Shown piece by piece: positions 1 through 5,082 of a DNA stretch of 5,082 nt. Source of the DNA: an uncultured Chlorobiota bacterium (GTDB lineage Bacteria; Bacteroidota; Bacteroidia; Bacteroidales; JAADGE01); contig CAMZKI010000202.1 of NCBI GenBank assembly GCA_947311125.1, forward strand, positions 1-5,082, read 5' to 3'. A model generated the notes under the pieces. That model was not told the origin of the DNA and did not search any database. It saw only the letters and a program-made list of their open reading frames with translations. Position numbers and translations under genes: made by a program. The first letter of the stretch is position 1. Each line of letters opens with the position of its first letter.

Positions 1-90
1 AGGTTCTTTTATCCTTTTATAGTTAAGTCCCAAAATAAGGAACATAAATAAGGGTATTAACGGTATTAAAACTGTATAAGTTAAATCCAT
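1..90 (-). CDS. nuoL: NuoL, complex I proton-pumping subunit (5' end only)
   Basis: This is the N-terminus of the large antiporter-like membrane subunit of complex I (ND5 homologue), which moves protons across the cytoplasmic membrane in the distal arm. Only 30 codons are in the window, and the gene continues past base 1. The ATG at 88-90 follows the nuoK stop by 6 bases. The translation begins MDLTYTVLIPLIPLFMFLIL and continues GLNYKRIKEP. This is the usual NuoL opening: a short polar start, an LIPLxPL motif in the first membrane helix, then a basic loop. Position directly after nuoK also matches the conserved order K-L-M-N. There is no Shine-Dalgarno sequence; the upstream bases are A/T only. 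The call rests on this short start plus synteny. The antiporter-like paralogues NuoM and NuoN are alternatives, but they would not be expected immediately after nuoK. Confidence 0.88.
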   Translation of the reverse strand, partial: MDLTYTVLIPLIPLFMFLILGLNYKRIKEP

Positions 91-96
91 TTTTAT

Positions 97-414
97 TTAA
101 AATTTCATTGTTTCCAAATCGTCTGTTTTTAAACTCATAATCAGTCTGTACAGATTAATTATGATAGCTAATGCTAATGCTGTTTCGGCGGCGGCAACAG
201 CGATTATAAAAATTGAAAAAACAGCACCGCCTAATGCTTCCGGGAAAAGGTATTTATTGATAATTACAAAGTTTAGTGCGGCAGAGTTTAAAATTAACTC
301 TACGGACATCAACATAGCAATTAAATTTTTTCTGGTAGCAAACCCGTAAACACCTATAAAAAATATAATTGTGCTGAGGGTTAATATTTCATAGATACTG
401 ACACCTAAAATCAT
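97..414 (-). CDS. nuoK: NuoK, complex I membrane subunit K
   Basis: This is the small three-helix membrane subunit of complex I (ND4L homologue), part of the proton-translocating chain between NuoJ and NuoL/M/N. The ATG at 412-414 gives 105 residues, the usual family length. Helices lie at about 8-26, 31-52 and 62-92. The two membrane glutamates expected for proton transfer are visible: E39 in the MSVELILN stretch and E77 in AVAAAETALALAI. The conserved Arg-Lys-Asn after helix 1 (GVYGFATRKN) is also present. A longer reading back to 465 would start with TTG, add 17 polar residues and run over the frameshifted end of nuoJ, so I reject it. With the ATG start, the gene begins 7 bases after the restored nuoJ stop, in keeping with the tight spacing of the operon. 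The C-terminal tail (SLKTDDLETMKF) is polar and probably extends from the membrane. Confidence 0.95.
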   Translation of the reverse strand: MILGVSIYEILTLSTIIFFIGVYGFATRKNLIAMLMSVELILNSAALNFVIINKYLFPEALGGAVFSIFIIAVAAAETALALAIIINLYRLIMSLKTDDLETMKF

Positions 415-421
415 AATTCGG

Positions 422-948
422 TTATTTTTGTTCGTTACTTTTTTGCGGTTTGTTTGTTTTTGCAATAACTATTGCTCCTACCATAGCAGCCAGCAGAAAA
501 TACTTATCACCTCGAATGGTAAAATATATCCTTTATCTCCGTAATTTAAAAAAGCTAATCCTATATCTTCTATGCTTGTTTCTTTTGCCTGACTTTCGGC
601 AATATTTACAAAATTGTGTGACCAAACGGCAATAAGAGTTAAAACTATTCCTGCTAAACTTATTCCTCCCGCCAGTAATTTCCTCCAAAAAGGTGTAGGA
701 GGTAAAGGGGTGTTTATTTTTTCTACCAACATAACGGAATTAACATAGAGAACTATAATGCCGCCGGCGTAAACAGTAAGCTGTACTGCTCCGAGAAAGA
801 AAAATTCTATCATAAAGTAAATACCTGCCATACCTATAAGAACAAAAAGCAAGTATATAATTGATCTCATAATATTACGATTACTTACTGCCATAACGGC
901 AAAAATAATCATAAGAACTGCTATAATGTAAAAGATAATTCTTTCCAT
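422..948 (-). CDS. nuoJ: NuoJ, complex I membrane subunit J, with a C-terminal frameshift
   Basis: This is the ND6-like membrane subunit of complex I, which sits between NuoA/H and NuoK and contributes TM3 (with its pi-bulge) to coupling. As written, the frame from ATG 946-948 gives 156 residues and stops at TAG 478-480 after GYILPFEVISIFCWLLW. The expected ending of the family (LPFEVxSxLLLAAxVGAIVxAK) instead appears in the -1 frame from base 496: LLAAMVGAIVIAK, then a polar tail, with TAA at 422-424. Adding one base to the T-run at 497-500 would restore a normal 175-residue protein ending 7 bases before nuoK. Helices are at about 3-23, 29-49, 53-75 and 91-109; the fifth, from about 142, is mostly lost in the truncated reading. 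The TM3 motif QLTVYAGGIIVLY is intact, with Y60 at the bulge. The start follows nuoI by 3 bases, and AAAGGA within the last nuoI codons could act as a ribosome binding site. If the shift is real in the genome, this is a damaged gene. Confidence 0.9.
497..500 (-). other. Frameshift point in nuoJ (T homopolymer)
   Basis: On the coding strand the sequence reads AGT ATT TTC TGC TGG. Four T stand at 500-497, where five would keep the frame and give S-I-F-L-L-A-A-M-V-G-A. The two frames join here exactly where family homology switches frame. A lost base in a homopolymer is typical of sequencing error or slippage mutation. Single-tRNA -1 slippage (TTC re-pairing on TTT) is possible in principle. However, the preceding Ile codon would not re-pair, and I see no convincing stimulatory structure by eye. 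Confidence 0.85.
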
Positions 949-951
949 TTT

Positions 952-1437
952 TTATCCTTTTATTCCGCTCATTAATTTTGAGCCGGGTTTGTTTAAAACT
1001 TTTGTTAACTTACTTCTGTCGTATTGAACATGATGATAATCCTGTCCCCATTCCAAAGCATCCTGCGGGCAGGCTTCGATACATAATCCGCACATAGTAC
1101 ACATTTCAAGATGATATATGTGTTTTACTAAATATCTCTTATTTTTTCCGGTTTCGGGGTCCGGTTTTTTGTCGCCGAAGACTTCCAGCGAACCGTTAGG
1201 ACATGCTGATACGCAAAGTGTACAGGCATCGCACTTATGCTCGTTGTTTTCGTTGTGATAAAGTGTGATTTCTCCTCTGAAACGGTCAAACATTTTCAGA
1301 GTGTCGATATTATCGGGATATTGTTGGGTAATAACGTCTTTTCTTGTAAAAAGATTAACAAAAAAATACTTGCCCGTTATTCGCATTCCGGTAATAAGTG
1401 TTTTTGTTCCGTTAATTATATCTGAAAAATAACTCAT
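952..1437 (-). CDS. nuoI: NuoI, complex I 2x[4Fe-4S] ferredoxin-like subunit
   Basis: This is the iron-sulfur subunit of the peripheral arm (TYKY/PSST-adjacent, ND-I homologue) that passes electrons through clusters N6a and N6b towards NuoB. The protein has 161 residues. The two ferredoxin motifs are complete: C69-x2-C72-x2-C75-x3-C79-P and C113-x2-C116-x2-C119-x3-C123-P. All eight cluster ligands are therefore present. An N-terminal segment (about 10-30) is amphipathic and fits the membrane-surface helix of the family. The stretch between the clusters has the PDPETGKNKRYLVKHIYHLE pattern, and the end CPQDALEWGQDYHH resembles the NuoI of Bacteroidales complex I that lacks NuoEFG, as I recall that family. 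ATG 1435-1437 lies 9 bases after nuoH. No good Shine-Dalgarno is present. With no NADH module encoded next to it, this subunit is a candidate entry point for electrons from ferredoxin or another donor, which is inference. Confidence 0.97.
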   Translation of the reverse strand: MSYFSDIINGTKTLITGMRITGKYFFVNLFTRKDVITQQYPDNIDTLKMFDRFRGEITLYHNENNEHKCDACTLCVSACPNGSLEVFGDKKPDPETGKNKRYLVKHIYHLEMCTMCGLCIEACPQDALEWGQDYHHVQYDRSKLTKVLNKPGSKLMSGIKG

Positions 1438-1446
1438 AATTTTATG

Positions 1447-2499
1447 TTAAAGGGTTAAACCTAACCAAACCATCAGTGCCATTAAAACAATGTTAACCAT
1501 ATTTATAGGAAGCAGATATTTCCATTCTAATGTCAAAAGCTGGTCAATTCTGAATCTCGGGAAAGTCCATCTGAACCACATAAAAAGGAAAATAACTCCG
1601 ATGACTTTTATTGTAAACCAAAATAAGCCGGCAAACGGAATAGCATCCGTAATTCCGAAAGGCGATAACCAGCCTCCGAAGAATAAAACCACGGCTATTG
1701 ATGCGATTATAAACATATTCACAAACTCAGCCAAGAAATAATATGCGAAATTCATACCTGAATACTCTGTGTGAAAGCCGGCACCGAGTTCTGATTCTGC
1801 TTCTACCAAATCAAAAGGAACCCTGTTTGATTCAGCCGTTCCTGCAATCATAAATATCATAAATGCTATGACGGCGGGAATATGTCCTTGAAATATAAAC
1901 CATCCGTCTTTTTGAAGTTCGATTATTTCGGATATTTGCAAAGTTCCTGCAAGAACAACCATTGTAACAATTGCCATTCCTACGGAAAGTTCATAACTTA
2001 TCATTTGAATACCGGTACGCATACCTCCTATAAGTGAGTATTTATTGTTACTTGCCCAGCCTGCAAGAAAAATTCCGATTACACCTATTGATGATACCGA
2101 GGTTAAGAAAAACAGACCTATGTTAATATCAAAAGCTTGAATTTCTTGAGAGAACGGAATTAATGCCAATGACATCAATGCTGTGGTAATAACAAAATAA
2201 GGTGCTATTCTGTATAATTGGCTGTCAGCTTTTACGGTTCCCGTCAGCTCTTTTGAGACAAGTTTAAGGGCATCGGCAATTGTTTGAAATAAGCCGAAAG
2301 GGCCGACTCTGTTCGGTCCGAGACGTAATTGGAAAAAACCTGCAACTCGTCTTTCAAGCCAGACGAGCAAGAGTCCGAGTATTGCAAAGATACCGAGATA
2401 AGCAGCGGCAATTAGTATAAGTTCGGTAATATGCGTTGCTTCTTCGGACATATATTCGAGCAGCAAATTATGAATATCGGTAAAAATATTTAAAACCAT
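1447..2499 (-). CDS. nuoH: NuoH, complex I membrane subunit H
   Basis: This is the ND1 homologue that anchors the peripheral arm and forms the membrane end of the quinone channel. At 350 residues it is of normal length, with about eight hydrophobic helices (near 24-47, 98-116, 130-148, 170-187, 207-222, 257-276, 290-309 and 332-350). Conserved signatures appear in order: ERRVAGFFQLRLGPNRVGP (49-67), ADALKLVSKE (75-84), ASNNKYSLIGGMRTGIQMIS (149-168), the acidic quinone-proximal loop SNRVPFDLVEAESELGAGFH (224-243) followed by TEYSGM, and RWTFPRFRIDQLLTLEWKYL (310-329). None of these motifs is broken. The ATG at 2497-2499 comes 12 bases after the nuoD stop, where nuoE, nuoF and nuoG stand in 14-gene operons. 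The intact acidic loop argues for a working quinone site and coupling function. Confidence 0.98.
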   Translation of the reverse strand: MVLNIFTDIHNLLLEYMSEEATHITELILIAAAYLGIFAILGLLLVWLERRVAGFFQLRLGPNRVGPFGLFQTIADALKLVSKELTGTVKADSQLYRIAPYFVITTALMSLALIPFSQEIQAFDINIGLFFLTSVSSIGVIGIFLAGWASNNKYSLIGGMRTGIQMISYELSVGMAIVTMVVLAGTLQISEIIELQKDGWFIFQGHIPAVIAFMIFMIAGTAESNRVPFDLVEAESELGAGFHTEYSGMNFAYYFLAEFVNMFIIASIAVVLFFGGWLSPFGITDAIPFAGLFWFTIKVIGVIFLFMWFRWTFPRFRIDQLLTLEWKYLLPINMVNIVLMALMVWLGLTL

Positions 2500-2511
2500 A
2501 GTTTGATAATT

Positions 2512-3630
2512 TTATCTGTCAATATCAGGAACAACAATATCAATAGTTGATAATACGGCGACTAAGTCGGCAATTTTTAATCCTTGTGTCATTTTATTCA
2601 GAGCCGTAAGGTTTGCAAAACCCGGAGAGCGGAATTTTACTCTGTAAGGGAATTTCTGTCCGGTACTTTTGACAAAGATACCGAAATCTCCTCTTGCCGC
2701 TTCTACTCTTTGCAGATAATCACCTTCCGGAAGTTTAATCACTGCTTTTGTTTTTACTCTGTATTCTCCTTCAGGGATTTTATCAACTAATTGCTCTAAA
2801 ATAGAAAGAGATTGCCACATTTCTTGAATTCTTACCTTATAGCGGGCATAAGAATCACCTTCGGTGAAAATTACTTCTTCAAAATCAACTCTGTCGTATG
2901 CACTGTAAGGGTGTATTTTTCGAATATCGCAAGAAACACCGGATCCTCTTGCCGTTGGTCCGTTAAGTCCGTATGCAACAGCATCTTTTTCGGATATATA
3001 GCCGACTCCTTCAATACGTTTTCTGAAAATTACGTTGTTTGTAAGGAGTTTGTCATATTCAGGAAGTTTTTTCTTAAAGTGTTTGATAAATTCTTTTACT
3101 CTTTTGACGAAATTTTCGTGCAGGTCATACCTTAAGCCTCCTATTACGTTGTAGTTCATCGTAAGACGGGCACCGCAGGTTTCCTCAAAAATGTCGTTAA
3201 TCATCTCTCTTTCACGGAAGCCGTACATAAAAGTTGTTAATGCACCTATATCCATACCCATAACCCCCCACCAAAGAACATGCGATGAGATACGGGTAAG
3301 TTCATCCATCATTGTTCTTATGACCTTGATTCTGTCAGATACTTCAATGTTCAGAGCTTTTTCAACTAAAAGACATACAGCCTCGTTGTTCATATGAGAC
3401 GAAAGATAGTCCAACCTGTCGGTTAAATGAATGATTTGTTTATAGGTATTCCGTTCGCACATTTTCTCAATTGAGCGATGGATAAAACCTAAATCCATGT
3501 CAACATTTCTGATTATTTCTCCGTCAAGTTTCAGCAACAACCTCAATACTCCGTGCGTAGCAGGGTGCTGCGGACCCATATTGAGAAAATATTCCTGTGT
3601 TTTAAGTTGATCTGTTAAGAATTCTTCCAT
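2512..3630 (-). CDS. nuoD: NuoD, complex I 49-kDa quinone-site subunit
   Basis: This peripheral-arm subunit is related to the large subunit of [NiFe] hydrogenases; with NuoB it forms the quinone-reduction pocket. The protein has 372 residues, usual for an unfused NuoD. The N-terminal motif NMGPQHPATHGVLRL (17-31) holds H26, and DRLDYLSS holds Y75. These match the quinone headgroup-binding His and Tyr of the family, with the same 49-residue spacing. D127 in GMDIGALT fits the conserved aspartate that interacts with the His. Other family blocks are FREREMINDIFEETCGAR, NGPTARGSGV (about 223-232), EAARGDFG (about 310-317) and the C-terminal end DIDR. The hydrogenase nickel-binding cysteine pairs are absent, as expected of NuoD. 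The ATG at 3628-3630 lies 7 bases after nuoC. The gene is separate from nuoC, not fused to it. Confidence 0.98.
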   Translation of the reverse strand: MEEFLTDQLKTQEYFLNMGPQHPATHGVLRLLLKLDGEIIRNVDMDLGFIHRSIEKMCERNTYKQIIHLTDRLDYLSSHMNNEAVCLLVEKALNIEVSDRIKVIRTMMDELTRISSHVLWWGVMGMDIGALTTFMYGFREREMINDIFEETCGARLTMNYNVIGGLRYDLHENFVKRVKEFIKHFKKKLPEYDKLLTNNVIFRKRIEGVGYISEKDAVAYGLNGPTARGSGVSCDIRKIHPYSAYDRVDFEEVIFTEGDSYARYKVRIQEMWQSLSILEQLVDKIPEGEYRVKTKAVIKLPEGDYLQRVEAARGDFGIFVKSTGQKFPYRVKFRSPGFANLTALNKMTQGLKIADLVAVLSTIDIVVPDIDR

Positions 3631-3637
3631 ATCTTGT

Positions 3638-4096
3638 TTATCTTATCAGCATATTAATGTCGGTATAATCTTTTCTCATAGGATAGCCTTTGTCCCAGTC
3701 TTCGGGAAGGAAAAGATGTTTTAAATCGGGGTGATTTTTAAATTTTATACCGAAAAATTCGTGTGCTTCAATTTCATTAAAATAAGCAGCAGGGAATATA
3801 TCGTGAATTGTATCGATTTCGGCATTTTCCCTTTTTGTTTTTACCGTAATCTGAATCAGTTTTCGGGTTTTAACAGATTCTAAATGATAAATTACTCCTA
3901 ATTCTTCTCCGAAGTCTACACCTGTTAATGAAAACAAATAATCGAAAGATAGTTCACCGTCTTCTTTTAATTTTTTCATCAAATCTCTTATTTTATCTTT
4001 ATTTGTCTCAATTCTTAAAAAATCAGATTCTTCACCGGAGAAAACCAATCCGTCTAATATTTTTTCAATTTTATTTTTAATTTCGGTATTTGTCAT
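3638..4096 (-). CDS. nuoC: NuoC, complex I 30-kDa subunit
   Basis: This is the peripheral-arm scaffold subunit that packs against NuoD and helps hold the connecting module together; it binds no cofactor. From ATG 4094-4096 it has 152 residues, at the short end of the family. The frame can be extended upstream to 4126, but that start is TTG and would overlap nuoB, whereas the ATG leaves a 7-base gap like its neighbours. An alpha-beta N-terminal domain (about 1-90) includes FDYLFSLTGVDFGEELGVIY, matching the conserved LxxLTGVD region. The C-terminal 30-kDa signature is at about 108-136: EIEAHEFFGIKFKNHPDLKH then LFLPEDW, followed by PMRKDY. The usual ERE at the head of the signature is EIE here, so the arginine is replaced by isoleucine. 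Everything else in the block is ordinary, so I do not doubt the assignment. Confidence 0.96.
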   Translation of the reverse strand: MTNTEIKNKIEKILDGLVFSGEESDFLRIETNKDKIRDLMKKLKEDGELSFDYLFSLTGVDFGEELGVIYHLESVKTRKLIQITVKTKRENAEIDTIHDIFPAAYFNEIEAHEFFGIKFKNHPDLKHLFLPEDWDKGYPMRKDYTDINMLIR

Positions 4097-4103
4097 AATA
4101 CAA

Positions 4104-4691
4104 TTATTTATGGAGACCTTCGTCAAAACCGTCGATAGGATTATGTTTTGTGCGATATGCCATGCTTTCGTTTTTTATTTTATTTTGAAGAGCCAGCATT
4201 CCGTCGAGTAATGCCTCCGGGCGAGGCGGGCACCCCGGAACGTAAACATCAACAGGGATAATGTGGTCGGCTCCTCTTACAACTGCGTATGAGTTGAAAT
4301 AGAAAGGACCTCCGGATACGGCACACGCACCCATTGCAATAACATATTTGGGTTCCGCCATTTGGTCGTATAAACGACGTAAAACAGGAGCCATTTTTGT
4401 TGTTATTGTTCCTGCTATAATTATTAAGTCTGCTTGGCGGGGAGTCGGTCTTGCTACTTCAAAACCGAATCTTGACCAATCGTGCCTTGCTGCACCTGTT
4501 TGCATCATTTCTATTGCACAGCAACTTGTTCCGAAATACAGAGGCCAAAGTGAGTTTTTTCTGCCCCAGTTTATTACACTGTCTAATGTAGTAACAACAA
4601 TGTTTCCTCCGTTTCCTGCAGGAAGTATAGTTCCCGGGAAATCTTTAAGTTTTGTTTTTTTTACTCCCATCTTAATGCTCTTTTTTTCCAT
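4104..4691 (-). CDS. nuoB: NuoB, complex I [4Fe-4S] cluster N2 subunit
   Basis: This is the PSST homologue that carries cluster N2, the last electron carrier before quinone. The protein has 195 residues. The N2 ligands are all visible: the tandem C57-C58 in FGTSCCAIEMM, C123 in MGACAVSGGPF, and C154 in VPGCPPRPEALLDG. The quinone-pocket block RFGFEVARPTPRQADLIIIA (74-93) and INWGRKNSLWPL (40-51) are conserved, and GTITTKMAPVLRRLYDQM follows as usual. The ATG at 4689-4691 makes a 31-base overlap with nuoA. M8 (ATG 4668-4670) would reduce this to 10 bases and give 188 residues. Neither has a clear Shine-Dalgarno sequence, so the start is uncertain, while the conserved fold begins after either. 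The C-terminal tail (about 175-195) is polar and variable in the family. Confidence 0.97.
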   Translation of the reverse strand: MEKKSIKMGVKKTKLKDFPGTILPAGNGGNIVVTTLDSVINWGRKNSLWPLYFGTSCCAIEMMQTGAARHDWSRFGFEVARPTPRQADLIIIAGTITTKMAPVLRRLYDQMAEPKYVIAMGACAVSGGPFYFNSYAVVRGADHIIPVDVYVPGCPPRPEALLDGMLALQNKIKNESMAYRTKHNPIDGFDEGLHK

Positions 4692-5011
4692 GCGTAAAGT
4701 AAGCCTATCCCCAAAATTAAAAGAAATATTGCTATTTCTAAAAGTGCAACGGCTCCTACTTGTTTAAAAACTACCGCCCAAGGTATCAGGAAGATTACTT
4801 CTATATCAAATATCAAGAAGATAATTGCAAACAGATAATAACCTACTTTAAATTGTATCCAGGTTTTACCTATTGTCTGCATACCGCTTTCATACGGTTC
4901 TTTTTTTCGTTCATTTTCAGATTTGTATGAAATGAGGTTTGAGAGAAAGTTTGCTATAAGTATAAGAGCAACACCTGCAAGAGGAAAGACTAATAATGCT
5001 TCAATTCCCAT
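4661..5011 (-). CDS. nuoA: NuoA, complex I membrane subunit A
   Basis: This is the ND3 homologue, a three-helix subunit at the junction of the peripheral and membrane arms; its first loop lines the quinone channel. The protein has 116 residues. Helices are at about 6-28, 57-80 and 87-108. The loop motif KEPYESGM (37-44) corresponds to the PYECG loop of ND3, with serine where mitochondrial ND3 has the Cys; E. coli NuoA also has serine there. The helix 2 signature YYLFAIIFLIFDIEVIFLIP (58-77), followed by WA, is intact and includes the conserved D69 and E71. The ATG at 5009-5011 is preceded by an AT-rich leader with no Shine-Dalgarno sequence. It is the first gene of the operon: nothing else is encoded between it and the right edge except a possible promoter. 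Its 3' end overlaps nuoB. Confidence 0.97.
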   Translation of the reverse strand: MGIEALLVFPLAGVALILIANFLSNLISYKSENERKKEPYESGMQTIGKTWIQFKVGYYLFAIIFLIFDIEVIFLIPWAVVFKQVGAVALLEIAIFLLILGIGLLYAWKKRALRWE

Positions 5012-5061
5012 ATTAAAAGTTTAATCGGATTGTTATTATTAATGTCATTGATATTACGGTG

Positions 5062-5069
5062 CGAAATTA
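5062..5069 (-). promoter_or_regulatory. Possible Bacteroidota-type -7 promoter element for the nuo operon
   Basis: The minus strand reads TAATTTCG followed by CACC, 50 bases before the nuoA ATG. It differs from the Bacteroidota sigma-ABfr -7 consensus TAnnTTTG at one base. It sits just downstream of a T-run (5069-5078) and would give a leader of about 45 bases. The -33 element (TTTG) would lie at or beyond base 5082, so it cannot be checked here. No other promoter-like site is evident between the genes, which fits transcription as one unit. Confidence 0.4.
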
Positions 5070-5082
5070 AAAAAAAAATAAA

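Noticed and set aside
415..465. A 17-residue N-terminal extension of NuoK starting at 465.
   Set aside because: The start would be TTG, the added residues are polar and unlike NuoK, and the DNA encodes the displaced C-terminus of NuoJ in another frame. The ATG at 412-414 gives the normal length.
490..504. Programmed -1 ribosomal frameshifting as the explanation of the nuoJ break.
   Set aside because: The site does not fit the canonical X XXY YYZ heptamer, since the Ile codon before TTC would not re-pair, and no clear downstream hairpin or pseudoknot was found by eye. It is kept only as a remote alternative.
2812..3135. A 107-codon open frame on the plus strand, and similar shorter frames at 161-349, 450-635, 1237-1425, 1490-1741, 2584-2790 and 3191-3397.
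   Set aside because: All are antisense to clearly conserved nuo genes and have the low-complexity composition expected of shadow frames.
4097..4126. A 10-residue N-terminal extension of NuoC starting at 4126.
   Set aside because: The start codon would be TTG and the gene would overlap nuoB, while ATG 4094-4096 leaves a 7-base gap typical of this operon.
4348..4767. A 139-codon open frame on the plus strand.
   Set aside because: It lies antisense to nuoB and nuoA, shows no recognisable domain, and its neighbours give no reason for a gene there. Long antisense frames are common opposite conserved genes.
5069..5078. The run of ten A on the plus strand as a terminator for an upstream gene.
   Set aside because: There is no preceding GC-rich hairpin within the window, and the tract is better read as the T-run upstream of a Bacteroidota-type promoter.

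Overview
The window holds the front part of one operon, all on the minus strand, for the membrane-bound respiratory complex I (Nuo, NADH:quinone oxidoreductase type). In transcription order, from high to low coordinates, the genes are nuoA, nuoB, nuoC, nuoD, nuoH, nuoI, nuoJ, nuoK and the first 30 codons of nuoL, which runs off the left edge. Genes are separated by 3-12 bases or overlap slightly. No gene-free stretch exceeds 75 bases, and I see no RNA gene, mobile element, repeat array, CRISPR or terminator.

The DNA is AT-rich and most starts lack a Shine-Dalgarno sequence. The leader upstream of nuoA carries a TAATTTCG box close to the Bacteroidota -7 consensus (TAnnTTTG). NuoI has the Bacteroidales style of second cluster region (CPQDALEW). 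Together these point to a Bacteroidota bacterium, probably near Bacteroidales or Marinilabiliales. This is inference from style, not a database match. NuoC and NuoD are separate proteins here, whereas I recall Bacteroides itself having them fused.

How the parts work together: NuoB, C, D and I form the peripheral connecting arm, which carries electrons through [4Fe-4S] clusters to quinone bound between NuoB and NuoD. NuoH, A, J, K and L are membrane subunits that shape the quinone site and translocate protons. The NADH-oxidising module (nuoE, F, G) usually sits between nuoD and nuoH. Here only 12 bases separate those two genes, so the locus encodes the 11-subunit type of complex I, whose electron donor is not settled by the sequence.

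The main anomaly is in nuoJ. Its frame breaks at a run of four T (497-500, plus-strand A), giving a stop at 478-480. The missing C-terminus, including most of the last membrane helix, continues in the -1 frame to a stop at 422-424, just before nuoK. A lost T in a homopolymer (sequencing error or real mutation) is the simplest explanation. The rest of the window is an ordinary, well-conserved core operon, and I do not see an undescribed system in it.
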